Assembly: GCA_013122435.1 (NCBI GenBank)
Contig: WYDT01000002.1
Coordinates: 310,001-374,000, forward strand
Direction: 5' to 3'
Origin: Chloroflexi bacterium AL-N1
GTDB taxonomy: Bacteria > Chloroflexota > Chloroflexia > Chloroflexales > Roseiflexaceae
DNA: 64,000 bases
This document shows, in pieces, positions 44,925 through 54,470 of the stretch. Positions within the stretch are counted from its first letter, which is position 1, and every line of letters starts with the position of its first letter. Both the position numbers and the translations under genes were made by a program. The notes under the pieces were generated by a model. The model did no database searches, had not been told where the DNA came from, and was given only the letters and a program-made list of their open reading frames with translations.

Positions 44925-45745
44925 CTTTTCTCCTGTGCTGTACAAAATCCGTGCTGTTGTAACCAAGCGGCGCAACGGGTGGGCCAGGTTCCGACGATAG
45001 GATCGTCAGGGGCTAACCCATAACCATGGCCACCGCGTTCGTACAGGTGTAATTCAAATGGAACCTGAGCCTGACTGAGTGCCTGTGCCATCAAGAGACT
45101 GTTTTCACAGGGTACCTGATCATCAGCAGTATGCACGAGAAATGATGGCGGTGTATCCGTCGTAACATGTAGATGAGTCGACAGATTGGCAACCAGTTCT
45201 GCGGGTGGGGTTTGGCCGATCAAACACTCGCGGCACCAGTCGTGTCCATACGGCGGTTGTAGGGTGATGACCGGATAGATCAGGATGGTGAGATCAGGAC
45301 GGCAACTCACGCGTTCGACCGCATCGTCGGCAGCTGGGTTGCCTGCATCATAGTGGGTAGCCAATAGAGAAGCCAGGTGTCCACCTGCTGAGAAGCCAAG
45401 TATCCCAATTCGCGCTGGATCGATATACCACTCGGTGGCGTGGGCCCGCACAAAGCGCATGGCACGGGCGGCATCTTCCAGCATGGCTGGATGGGTATAC
45501 TGCGGCGCTAAACGGTAGTATAAGACGAATGCAGTAATTCCGAGGGATACCAACCACTGTGCGACAGGATCGCTTTCATGCGCTGCATGGACCACATAGC
45601 CACCGCCGGGGCAGATGATGATAGCGGCACCACTTGCATTGGATGGTTCTGGCGTGTAACGAACGAGTCTGACTGCTGGCATTATCCCATTGCCATCACT
45701 ATCAGTTGCGTTGTACAAGCAAAAGCTGTGAGAGTTTCTATTCAT
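44921..45745 (-). CDS. Alpha/beta hydrolase, acetyl (xylan) esterase-like
   Basis: The 274-aa protein has an oxyanion-hole motif CPGGGY (45-50), the nucleophile elbow GFSAGG (S119), an Asp region HTADDQVPCENS and the terminal His in ERGGHGYG. This fits BD-FAE/acetyl esterase type hydrolases that deacylate plant oligosaccharides. There is no clear signal peptide, so it acts inside the cell. It is the first gene of the operon; an inverted repeat lies 21-47 nt upstream of its ATG. Confidence 0.85.
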   Translation of the reverse strand: MNRNSHSFCLYNATDSDGNGIMPAVRLVRYTPEPSNASGAAIIICPGGGYVVHAAHESDPVAQWLVSLGITAFVLYYRLAPQYTHPAMLEDAARAMRFVRAHATEWYIDPARIGILGFSAGGHLASLLATHYDAGNPAADDAVERVSCRPDLTILIYPVITLQPPYGHDWCRECLIGQTPPAELVANLSTHLHVTTDTPPSFLVHTADDQVPCENSLLMAQALSQAQVPFELHLYERGGHGYGLAPDDPIVGTWPTRCAAWLQQHGFCTAQEKR

Positions 45746-45765
45746 CGCCTTAGTGCAATAAAAAC

Positions 45766-45792
45766 GACATCAACTATATATGTATTGATGTC
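45766..45792. promoter_or_regulatory. Inverted repeat upstream of the esterase operon
   Basis: GACATCAA (45766-45773) and TTGATGTC (45785-45792) are perfect 8-bp arms around an 11-nt centre, just upstream of the minus-strand operon start at 45745. The inner part (AACTATATATGTA) partly resembles the AACTA-N6-TAGTT operator. It may be a related or separate operator. Confidence 0.45.
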
Positions 45793-45890
45793 AGGATTCT
45801 TTCATGGAATCAGAACCTGCACGCCAAAAAAGCCATAGCAGTATTTACTAAAATATCATTATACAAGAAGTTTTGTTTTTTATACAATAA

Positions 45891-45924
45891 TGGACACAGC
45901 ATGCGTGTATGGATGCTGTGTCCA
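45891..45924 (-). terminator. Perfect 12-bp hairpin after the shorter GH74 gene
   Basis: TGGACACAGCAT (45891-45902) and ATGCTGTGTCCA (45913-45924) form a 12-bp perfect stem with a 10-nt loop, 17 nt beyond the minus-strand GH74 stop. On the minus strand it is followed by TTATTGTATAAAAAAC, only weakly U-rich. Confidence 0.7.
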
Positions 45925-45941
45925 CAATCTAGCCACGAGAA

Positions 45942-48680
45942 TTAGTTGCTTGTAACCACGAGTTGTGGCTTGTTATTGCTATTTTCTTTCGAGAAGAACC
46001 CTTGCCAGCTGTCTTTATCGGTTCGTAACCCAAATGAGGCGACGTTGTCGTTAATCTTCTGGGCTTGGACAAAACTGGTCACATCGAATTCTACATAGCC
46101 TGTACTGGATGATGAAACACTGGTAATGGATGTACCAGTTGTGGGTAACGATGTATCAGCTTCGGTCCAGCTATCATTAGTTACCTGATATGCTGTCAGA
46201 TTTAGTGAGCCCTGAGAGGTACTCGTACGATAGAGACGTAATTTGGCCGAACTGATCGAGCTTCCGACGGAATTCAGATTGAATTTCAGATAGATCGTTT
46301 GCCATTTGCTGGCATTGATATAGGGATTGCTGCCTGCGTGATCAGCCCAGTTGTCCCGGTCATCGGTTGGTGTGAGTGTGGTCGTGCCTCCAGTACCTGG
46401 TGTGGGTGTTGGGGGTATTGGCGTGGGGTTCCCTACACTCCCGTTTGTATCACCATACACAAAGCTGTTGCCTGCAAAACCGACATAAACGCGCCCTGAT
46501 ACATCCATATCACCATTCACAACATTGATGTCATCATAGATACCAGCAGGATACGTTGCAATCTTATCCCAACTGGTGCCTTGATTGATGGAACGCCAGA
46601 TACCGTTCTGATTATTGACTTTCCCATTCATAAAGATGGTTGGGTAATCACTGCCGCCTGTGGCTTTCCCGAAACCGAAGGCGTAGGCTTCCTGCACAGC
46701 TTCGACTTTAATCCAGGGCGTCGCGCCAGCATCAGTCGTGTACCATAGACCACCTTTCGCATCACTGGACCAGACGTGGTTCGCTTTGCCCGGGGCGGCC
46801 TGGAGTTGACCAAAGACGTGACAGTCATTACTCTGCTTACATGATGGTGCGTGGGCCGCTTTGCTAAAGCTTGCACCACCATCAGTTGAGACATAGAAGT
46901 CTCCACCAGTCTCAAAAGTTACCACATAAAACTTGTTGCCAACTATTTTGTCTGATGCAAGGGCTGTCTTTGATGCGAGCCAGAACAGCCAGTGCGTGTT
47001 CTTGGTTGAGATACCAGCACTCTGGTTCCAGTTACCTCCTCGATTAGTGGTGTAATACGGAAGTTTACCGTCTCCAAAACCACTTGTACTGGGGAGCCAG
47101 ACAATTACATCCGGGTCAGTTGCCGAAACGGCAATGTTTCCACCAATGCTGTCAGTTGGTTTACTGGCAAAAACGGTCCAGTTTTTACCGCCATCGGTAG
47201 AATATGCGCCCCGTCCGGTCAATTCGGGAAAATAATTATTTTTGACCTGAGCATGAACCAGGAAACTGGGTGTGCCGCCACTGTAATCAACACTGGTTGC
47301 TCCCCAGAAGTCATCATCTACAAGGGGGCGGCTGGGGAAACCATCAGGATTGGCGTGGTAAAATCCCTGCCGATCATACACAGTACTGACCGGATTGCCA
47401 CCAGGTGGTGCCACCAGATCGGTGCTCACCATTTCTTCAATCCCCTTGCTGACAAAGGTCCAGGTGACTTCTGCATCGTTAATATCGGTAGTGTTCCATA
47501 TGCCGATCCCCTGAGGAAACCACAGGCGATCATTGACGTGCGGATCAAGAGTCAGGCTGGCACTGGACATGTATTCTTCTTCGTTGGTTGCCTCGATCCA
47601 AGGAATATCAGGTGATGAAATTGCAATATCGAGTGTATCCCAGGTGGTCCCCCCATCAGTCGTACGGTAAAAATTATTATCTTTGACACCACCAGGACCA
47701 GCAAACACACGCTGTGGATTGTCCGGGTCTACTGCCAGTTCCCAGTAGTTCTGGCTGGCTGGTGAAATGTTGCTCCATGTATTCGTCTCTGGTGAGTATT
47801 TTTGTATGGAGCCAGTACCACTTTTTGGTGTGATACCAACATACACGGTTCCGTCAGAGGCAACTTCGGCATCATAAGGAATTTGTTCTGTCGCAAGGGT
47901 CTGGGTCCATGTCGCTCCGGCATCATCGCTACGATAGACACCTGCGCCCGCCACACCAGTATACATGCGTCTGGTTCTGCCGTCGACCGTACCATTGCTT
48001 GGGTCAAACACCACAAATTTGACACCAGCCGGGTTGCCTTCGTTGCTACCGACTGGCACTTGTGAAGTGTTAATCTGGCTCCAGCTACCCGCCCCATCTG
48101 TGCTGCGCCACAGGCCCTGTTTGCGTGAACCAAAGTAGACAATTCCTCCATTGGCCGGGTCAACGGCAATGCGCTCACCGCCAGTACGAAAATCTCCATT
48201 GCCCTGCATCCACCAGCGCTGCCCACTATCAGTCCAGGTATTACCACGATCAGTACTCTTCAGAATACGTCCTGAACCGGAAGAGTCGCTACTATCTTCT
48301 CCCGCAGCTACATAGATGGTCTGGCTGTTGCTGGGACTGATGCCAATACTTTCCACTCGGTAGTCATTTTTGGTCGGGTTAGGAACCCGATTGCTCAACA
48401 GTATTTGTGACCATGTACGACTTGACTCATCCCAGCGATAGGCACCACCAACATCGGTACGTGCATAGATGACGCCTGATGTTCTGGGATGGACGACCAG
48501 ACCGGTAACGAAGCCGCCCCCCCCGATTTTGAGCGTTTTCCATGTGTAGGTTTCTGTAATGTCAGCTGCATATGTTGCCTGTGTGTTTGTTTGCACAAAC
48601 AAGAGGCTCCATATGAGCACCAGTGCTACTGTTCCGGCGAAAATGGATCGTGCTCTTATCATACGGTGTTGTTTTGTCAT
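45942..48680 (-). CDS. Secreted GH74 xyloglucanase-like protein with DNRLRE domain
   Basis: The 912-aa protein begins with a signal peptide (about residues 1-39). GH74 follows as two seven-bladed propellers (about 42-740), with IGGGGFVTGLVVHP, YARTDVGGAYRW (catalytic-type D76) and repeated SxDxGxTW motifs such as STDRGNTWTDSG. After a Pro/Thr linker (PTPIPPTPTPGTG), a C-terminal DNRLRE/CBM96-like domain (YLKFNLNSVGSSISSAKLRL) ends the protein. GH74 enzymes cleave xyloglucan main chains. AAGGAG lies upstream of the ATG. It is a close relative of the next upstream gene, evidently a tandem duplicate with a different C-terminal module. Confidence 0.92.
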   Translation of the reverse strand: MTKQHRMIRARSIFAGTVALVLIWSLLFVQTNTQATYAADITETYTWKTLKIGGGGFVTGLVVHPRTSGVIYARTDVGGAYRWDESSRTWSQILLSNRVPNPTKNDYRVESIGISPSNSQTIYVAAGEDSSDSSGSGRILKSTDRGNTWTDSGQRWWMQGNGDFRTGGERIAVDPANGGIVYFGSRKQGLWRSTDGAGSWSQINTSQVPVGSNEGNPAGVKFVVFDPSNGTVDGRTRRMYTGVAGAGVYRSDDAGATWTQTLATEQIPYDAEVASDGTVYVGITPKSGTGSIQKYSPETNTWSNISPASQNYWELAVDPDNPQRVFAGPGGVKDNNFYRTTDGGTTWDTLDIAISSPDIPWIEATNEEEYMSSASLTLDPHVNDRLWFPQGIGIWNTTDINDAEVTWTFVSKGIEEMVSTDLVAPPGGNPVSTVYDRQGFYHANPDGFPSRPLVDDDFWGATSVDYSGGTPSFLVHAQVKNNYFPELTGRGAYSTDGGKNWTVFASKPTDSIGGNIAVSATDPDVIVWLPSTSGFGDGKLPYYTTNRGGNWNQSAGISTKNTHWLFWLASKTALASDKIVGNKFYVVTFETGGDFYVSTDGGASFSKAAHAPSCKQSNDCHVFGQLQAAPGKANHVWSSDAKGGLWYTTDAGATPWIKVEAVQEAYAFGFGKATGGSDYPTIFMNGKVNNQNGIWRSINQGTSWDKIATYPAGIYDDINVVNGDMDVSGRVYVGFAGNSFVYGDTNGSVGNPTPIPPTPTPGTGGTTTLTPTDDRDNWADHAGSNPYINASKWQTIYLKFNLNSVGSSISSAKLRLYRTSTSQGSLNLTAYQVTNDSWTEADTSLPTTGTSITSVSSSSTGYVEFDVTSFVQAQKINDNVASFGLRTDKDSWQGFFSKENSNNKPQLVVTSN

Positions 48681-48782
48681 AACAAGATCTCCTTATGTGC
48701 GTCTTTGCGAGCTTGGTGATCCGCATGTATCAACGTTGAATGTGCGCCCTCCGTCACCAAGCACAAGAGACTCCCTGGATCA

Positions 48783-51700
48783 TTATTGTGCGACGATTGG
48801 TAACCAAATGCGTATTCCTGTTTGAACAGGTTGCTCAAAGAGCCGAACAGTTGCGACATCGGCAAGACTATTCCAGTTATTCTCGGTTCCAAAAGCGACA
48901 TTTTGCCCATCGCGTTGTTTCCCATCGTCATCATCGTTTATCGCCACATCAAGCCCAAACCTTGTATCCGTAGTGAGTGTGATGTTGAGTGTACTCCACG
49001 CGATGGCCAACTCCACGCTATAGCCACCATCGATGTCGCTGGTTGCGTACTCTACTCCTGTGGTTTGGTCATGCTGTTCCCACAGGTCCGTATCGTTCCA
49101 TCCTATGACAAATTGGCGGTCAACAAGCGGATCGTAGCTCGGTGCACGATCATCGTTCCCATCAATATAGATTTCTATACTGTCGTCTTCCCAGGCATTG
49201 TCTGAATCGTTATGAAGATCGTCATCAAGCACCTGCACACCGACATAGAGATATGTGTCGTCCCAGGTGAGGCCAAAGGCTGACTCATTATCCACTGCAC
49301 CAGAGACCGTCTTGGAGATAGGTATTGTGATATCCCAATCTCCTTCGGTTAACCTCCCATCAAGAGTCGGAGCTGTCTTGACCTGGTAGGCACGGATTTG
49401 ATTGGGGTCTGCTCCGGGAATGGTCACACGTTCTTCGTTCGATGCCGGACTATCACCGTTGCCGTTGTAGGCTACGATGGTAATGTAATAGGTAGCGCCA
49501 CGATTGAGCCCTGCAATCTGGTAAGTGGTGCGGTCGTTGGCATCTATCACACTCGTGTAGTTCCCCGACATTCTGCCATATTGCACTTTGTAGCCAGTTG
49601 CTGACTCTACTGCCGACCAATTCAGAGTCACCGTTGTTTCGTCTATCTCTGGCGTCGCGAGTATCGGGGCAGTAGGAACATCCGAGGTTGGGCGAGCACT
49701 CTTTTCTTTTGCATTCGGACCATCGCCCTGCTCGTTATAGGCCACTACTGTAAAATAGTATGTGGTACCGTTGCTCAATCCCTCAGCGGAAAAACTGGTC
49801 GTATTGTGGACATCAACGGTCTGATCATATTCTCCGGAAGTGGTCCCATACTTGACTTTGTACCCTGTCGCACCAATGACAGCACCCCACGAAAGCTGCA
49901 CGGTGCCATCGGCTGGTATCGCGTCAATGATGTTCGGGGCAGATGGGGCTTCGGCTGGGAGGGTGGTATCATCGCCATACACAAAACTGGTTCCTGCGAA
50001 GCCAACATACACGCGTCCGGCGATATTCATATCACCCTTGAGCACATTGATGTCATTATAGATGTTCGCAGGATAATCTGTGATTTTGTCCCAACTTGTT
50101 CCCTGATCGGACGAGCGCCAGATGCCGTTTTCATCATTGATTTTTCCACGCATATAGATGGTCGGATAGTCACTGTCGCCAATCGCTTTGCCAAAACCAA
50201 AGGTATCAGCCTCCTGCACAGCCTCGATCTTGCTCCACGGCGTCGTGCCAGCATCGGTGGTATACCACAAGCCACCTTTCGCATCGCTCGACCAGACATG
50301 GCTGGCATACCCAGGGACGGCGTGGAGCTGCCCAAAGACGTGACAGTCGTTGTTCGAGCTACAGGTAGGTGCGTGGGCTGCCTGAGTGAAGTTTGCTCCG
50401 CCGTCATTAGAGACGAAGAACTCGCCGTCGTTATCAAAGGTGATTACGTAAAACGTGTCACCCAACACCTTATCGGCGGTAAGGGCTGTTTTCCGTGCCA
50501 GCCAGAATAACGGGTGGGTGTTGACTGATGTGATACCGCTACCTTGTTGCCAGCTATTCCCAAGATCGTTACTGTAGTACGGGACTTTGCCCTCACCAAA
50601 GTCTCCAGTACTTGGCAACCAGACCATCGTGTTGGGGTCAGTTGCCGAAACGGCAATGTTTCCCCCGATGCTGTCAGCGGGTTTGGCGAGGAATGCCTTC
50701 CATGTCTTGCCCCCATCCCGTGAGTAAGCTCCGCGTCCGGTCAGTTCAGGAAAGTAGTTGTTTTTGACTTGGGCATTCACTAGAAAGGAAGGGGTTTCTC
50801 CACTATAGTCAAGTGACGTGCCGCCCCAGAACTCCTGGTCCAGCAGTGGTTGCTGGGGGTAGGCATCAAGGTCAGGATGGTAGAAGCCCTGCCGATCATA
50901 GACAGCAGTTATCGGAACACCGCCGGGTGGTGCGATGACATCCGTGGTGACCATCTCCTCGATTCCTTTACTCACGAAGGTCCAGGTTACCTCTGCATCA
51001 TTGATGTCGGTGGTGCGCCAAACTCCTGTCCCTTGTGGAAACCATAGTTTGTCGGAGGTGTGTGGGTCGAGTGCAATGCTGGCACTCGACATATAGTTGT
51101 CTTCATCGGTTGCCAGAATCCACGGAATGTCTGGTGATGCAAGTGCGATATCAAGCGCATCCCAACTGCTCCCGCCATCAGTCGAGCGATAGAAACGTTG
51201 ATCGGCGACACCTGCCGGAGCAGCAAAAAGACGTTGCGGATTGGCTGGGTCAATCGCGATCTCCCAGTATGACTGGTCACTGGGCGAAATATCATTCCAT
51301 GTATCGGTATCGGGTGTGTATTTCTGGACTGAACCTACCCCACTTGGCGGGGTTATACCAACATAGAGGGTGCTGTCGGATGCGACTTCTGCATCATAGG
51401 GGATCTGGTCGGTGGTCAATATCTTGGTCCAGGTCGTGCCAGCATCGTCGCTACGATAGATACCTTCTTCGGCAACCCCGGCATAGATACGTTCGGTTGT
51501 GCCATCAACTGTATCACTAGTTGGGTCAAACAGCACGAATTTGACACCGACTGATGTGTTGTCATTGGTGCCAACCGGAATCTGGTTAGTGGCGATCTGT
51601 GACCAAGTAGTGCCACCATCGGTGCTGCGCCACAATCCTTGTCTGCGCGAACCAAAGTACACAATGTCGCCGTTGTTGGGGTCCACTGCCAGCCGTTCAC

Positions 51701-52208
51701 CGCCAGTACGGAATGCCCCGTTTCCTTGCATCCACCAGCGCTGACCACTGTTGGTCCAGCTTTGGCCCTGATCAGTACTCTTGAGAATGCGTCCCACACC
51801 ATCAGCGCTGCTGTGATCTTCACCAACGGCAACATACACCACCTGATCATTCGAAGCACTGATCGCAATACTCTCGACATTATAGTCTGGTTTGACCGGA
51901 TCAGGAATACGATTGCTCAGGATAAGCTGTGACCATGTCTGTGAGTCTTCATCCCACTTGAATGCTCCCCCAACATCAGTACGAGCATACACGATGTCGG
52001 GGGTCGTTGGGTGAAGTACCAGACCGGTGACGAAGCCGCCCCCCCCGATGTTGAGAGTTTCCCAGTCATATGTATCTGAGATATCCGCTGCAACAACAAT
52101 CGGTGCTGCAAAATTCGGTATCAATTGTACAGTGATTAAGAGCACAATGCATATACGTACCCATATGAAAGCAATGCGTTGAAATGCAGGTGTAGTTTGA
52201 ATATGCAT
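48783..52208 (-). CDS. Secreted GH74 xyloglucanase-like protein with FN3 and CBM9-like domains
   Basis: The 1141-aa protein has a signal peptide (cleavage near VVAADIS), then a GH74 double propeller (about 43-745) with IGGGGFVTGLVLHP, YARTDVGGAFKW and WWMQGNGAFRTGGERLAVDP. Two fibronectin type III repeats follow (VQLSWGAVIGATGYKVKYG and VTLNWSAVESATGYKVQYG), then a CBM9-like sugar-binding domain (PTLDGRLTEGDWDITIPISK ... DDSIEIYIDGNDDRAPSYD). It probably cleaves xyloglucan or related beta-glucan outside the cell. AGGAAACCG supports the start. Its promoter region carries the operator at 52235-52258. Confidence 0.92.
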   Translation of the reverse strand: MHIQTTPAFQRIAFIWVRICIVLLITVQLIPNFAAPIVVAADISDTYDWETLNIGGGGFVTGLVLHPTTPDIVYARTDVGGAFKWDEDSQTWSQLILSNRIPDPVKPDYNVESIAISASNDQVVYVAVGEDHSSADGVGRILKSTDQGQSWTNSGQRWWMQGNGAFRTGGERLAVDPNNGDIVYFGSRRQGLWRSTDGGTTWSQIATNQIPVGTNDNTSVGVKFVLFDPTSDTVDGTTERIYAGVAEEGIYRSDDAGTTWTKILTTDQIPYDAEVASDSTLYVGITPPSGVGSVQKYTPDTDTWNDISPSDQSYWEIAIDPANPQRLFAAPAGVADQRFYRSTDGGSSWDALDIALASPDIPWILATDEDNYMSSASIALDPHTSDKLWFPQGTGVWRTTDINDAEVTWTFVSKGIEEMVTTDVIAPPGGVPITAVYDRQGFYHPDLDAYPQQPLLDQEFWGGTSLDYSGETPSFLVNAQVKNNYFPELTGRGAYSRDGGKTWKAFLAKPADSIGGNIAVSATDPNTMVWLPSTGDFGEGKVPYYSNDLGNSWQQGSGITSVNTHPLFWLARKTALTADKVLGDTFYVITFDNDGEFFVSNDGGANFTQAAHAPTCSSNNDCHVFGQLHAVPGYASHVWSSDAKGGLWYTTDAGTTPWSKIEAVQEADTFGFGKAIGDSDYPTIYMRGKINDENGIWRSSDQGTSWDKITDYPANIYNDINVLKGDMNIAGRVYVGFAGTSFVYGDDTTLPAEAPSAPNIIDAIPADGTVQLSWGAVIGATGYKVKYGTTSGEYDQTVDVHNTTSFSAEGLSNGTTYYFTVVAYNEQGDGPNAKEKSARPTSDVPTAPILATPEIDETTVTLNWSAVESATGYKVQYGRMSGNYTSVIDANDRTTYQIAGLNRGATYYITIVAYNGNGDSPASNEERVTIPGADPNQIRAYQVKTAPTLDGRLTEGDWDITIPISKTVSGAVDNESAFGLTWDDTYLYVGVQVLDDDLHNDSDNAWEDDSIEIYIDGNDDRAPSYDPLVDRQFVIGWNDTDLWEQHDQTTGVEYATSDIDGGYSVELAIAWSTLNITLTTDTRFGLDVAINDDDDGKQRDGQNVAFGTENNWNSLADVATVRLFEQPVQTGIRIWLPIVAQ

Positions 52209-52234
52209 AATCGGTTTCCTATGGATATACTGAT

Positions 52235-52258
52235 GTATAACTATATCTGTAGTTATAC
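52235..52258. promoter_or_regulatory. LacI-type operator upstream of the larger GH74 gene
   Basis: GTATAACTA (52235-52243) and TAGTTATAC (52250-52258) are perfect 9-bp arms around TATCTG, 27-50 nt upstream of the GH74 start at 52208. The core AACTA-TATCTG-TAGTT matches the operator at 29808 and 56233. A minus-strand TTGACA lies at 52289-52284, but no good -10 at the right spacing was found. Confidence 0.7.
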
Positions 52259-52435
52259 AGGATCAATTTTACTACTCATACTATGTCAAAATACCGCATT
52301 ATGGTGACCGTACCAGTATATTTTGTAGAAAAAAGTTTATCTGTTAAGCCACATATGGTTGATTTATGATAAACATATTGTGATATAGCTACTGTTTTCC
52401 GTGTTGAAACCAGCACTTTTATCAGGCTCAGGTGC

Positions 52436-53323
52436 CTATTTCACTGCGCCAGCAATACCATCGACAAAATAGCGCTGTAAGAAGATAAATATGACTACTA
52501 ATGGTAAGATTGAGATCGTCGCTGCGGCACAAATGACAACCCAATCACGTGTGTTTTCGTAAACAAATGCATACATACCAACTGCCAGTGTTCGCAACTC
52601 TGGGCGGTTGAATACAAAGACGAGTGGATGAAAGAAATCATTCCAAGTGTTCATAATTGCCAGGAGTGCCACCGTCGCACTCATGGGTGCAGCCAGTGGA
52701 AAGGCCACGTGGCGAAACATCTGTGGCATATTGGCACCATCGATCATCGCCGCATCTTCTAGGTCACGTGGCAGTGTGGTAAAGTATCCGGTAAAGAGAA
52801 ATGCATCGAAGAGCAACCCACCAAGCACTGGTGGAATAACTAATGCCCAGATTGTATTCAGAATGTGTAATGCCTGCAGTACCTCCATTTGAGGAATGAT
52901 GGTATATCCGGCGGGAATAAACATTAAGCCGACCATGATGCCAAACAGAACTCGCTTGCCTGGCATGTCGGTACGAGCCAATACATAGCCAAGCATCGAA
53001 GCCAGGATGACTTTGCCTACAACCACACAGCCAGTGACAAACACCGTATTGGCGAAATAGCGTCCAAAGTTTGCCTGTGTCCATGCCCGAGCAAAATTCT
53101 CTACCTGCCATGCCCCTGATGGCAAGACTTGCATCCCGAGCTGAAAAAACTCACGATTTGTTTTGAGTGCACTCCCCACCATCCAGATAAATGGGTAGAG
53201 ATAGAAAAAGCCGATTATGCTTAGAATAAAATAGGTTACGAATCGTCCCACCTGTGCACGTGACAGCCGACGTGATCGCGCTCGTGTATTTGCCTCAGAC
53301 CTTGGTAGTGAAGAAGTTGCCAT
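52436..53323 (-). CDS. Sugar ABC transporter permease, MalG/AraQ type
   Basis: A 295-aa inner-membrane protein with six predicted helices and the EAA loop (YFTTLPRDLEDAAMIDGANM), which contacts the ATPase. The preferred start is the ATG at 53323 (MATSSLPRSEAN); the frame extends to 53383 without added support. It is the third gene of the binding protein-permease-permease operon. No ATPase gene is in the operon, so a shared MsmK/UgpC-type ATPase elsewhere is probably used. Confidence 0.92.
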   Translation of the reverse strand: MATSSLPRSEANTRARSRRLSRAQVGRFVTYFILSIIGFFYLYPFIWMVGSALKTNREFFQLGMQVLPSGAWQVENFARAWTQANFGRYFANTVFVTGCVVVGKVILASMLGYVLARTDMPGKRVLFGIMVGLMFIPAGYTIIPQMEVLQALHILNTIWALVIPPVLGGLLFDAFLFTGYFTTLPRDLEDAAMIDGANMPQMFRHVAFPLAAPMSATVALLAIMNTWNDFFHPLVFVFNRPELRTLAVGMYAFVYENTRDWVVICAAATISILPLVVIFIFLQRYFVDGIAGAVK

Positions 53324-53342
53324 AGCACCTATCCCTCTGTGT

Positions 53343-54323
53343 CTATGAATCAAGATTAAGTGTTTGCCGTTGTCGCCGTGCATTGCGGATTGCTATGACG
53401 TTTAGTATGGTGATACCAAGCAAAATGACATTGACGAAGATAGCAGCAGCAGAAGCATAGCCATAGTTTGCTTCGACTAGCATATTATTCCCATACCGTT
53501 GCGGGAAGGCAAACGAGAAAATATATGACTGAATGACTTCAGAGGCATAGAAGGGGCCGCCGCCTGTCAAAGCCAGCACCGAGTCAAACACCTTCATCGA
53601 TCCCAGAATGGCCAGAAAGACAATGATAATACCAACAGGTTTAATCATTGGTATAGTGATGTACATAAATTTCTGTCGTAAGCCAGCACCATCAAGTGTG
53701 GCCGCTTCATAGAGATCTTCGGGAACGGCCTGGAGCGCAGCCAGAAAGAAGATAAGGTTGTACCCAAAGCTATGCCAGATGCCGACGGCGATGACCGAAG
53801 GGAGTGCCAATTGTGGGCTGCTGAGAAAACCAAGAATTGGATCAACAAAGCCAATATCATAAACGAATTGCGGTAGGTTCTGAGCCAGCGCCTGGAACAT
53901 AAAACGGAGTACGACACCGATCACGAGGAGACTTGTCACAATCGGTAAAAAATAAATAGTTCGAAAGAGTCCTCGTAAGCGTAGTTTCGGATTGTTGAGA
54001 ATCACCGCAAGTACCAGTGAAAGGGCAAGCTGAATAGGCACCAAGACAGCGGTGTACACTAGTGAGTTGCGAAACGCCTGCCAAAAAAAAGGGTCGGTTG
54101 CGACCGTGATAAAATGACGGATGCCAACGAATTCAGTTGGCTCGCCAATTCCAGACCAGTTGTAGAACGCATAGCGGAGCGAACCTGGAATCGGATAAAT
54201 AACAAAGAGCAATGTCCCAATCACTGCTGGCAGCACAAATACATAACTCCATAGATTTTTGCGTATCCGTCGCCTCAGTGTACTAAAGTGTGGTGGTTGA
54301 TGTGCTACTGGTACATTGGCCAT
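53343..54323 (-). CDS. Sugar ABC transporter permease, MalF/UgpA type
   Basis: A 326-aa permease with six predicted helices and an EAA loop (LQAVPEDLYEAATLDGAGLR). The opening region (NLWSYVFVLPAVIGTLLFVI) is typical for the first membrane helix of this family. It pairs with the downstream MalG-like permease and follows the substrate-binding lipoprotein. It would move oligosaccharides released by the GH74 enzymes. Confidence 0.93.
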   Translation of the reverse strand: MANVPVAHQPPHFSTLRRRIRKNLWSYVFVLPAVIGTLLFVIYPIPGSLRYAFYNWSGIGEPTEFVGIRHFITVATDPFFWQAFRNSLVYTAVLVPIQLALSLVLAVILNNPKLRLRGLFRTIYFLPIVTSLLVIGVVLRFMFQALAQNLPQFVYDIGFVDPILGFLSSPQLALPSVIAVGIWHSFGYNLIFFLAALQAVPEDLYEAATLDGAGLRQKFMYITIPMIKPVGIIIVFLAILGSMKVFDSVLALTGGGPFYASEVIQSYIFSFAFPQRYGNNMLVEANYGYASAAAIFVNVILLGITILNVIAIRNARRQRQTLNLDS

Positions 54324-54470
54324 GCATAGCCTCCTCAGTCAACTGGATACTGCACCCACGCTAGGTACGATGCTCTTTATGAACAGGGGGAGTTGAGACC
54401 AGTACCATTTAATGGCGTCTCAACTCATCACAGCGGTTATCGTCAATATGCGAGATGTGTCGTTGCTGCA

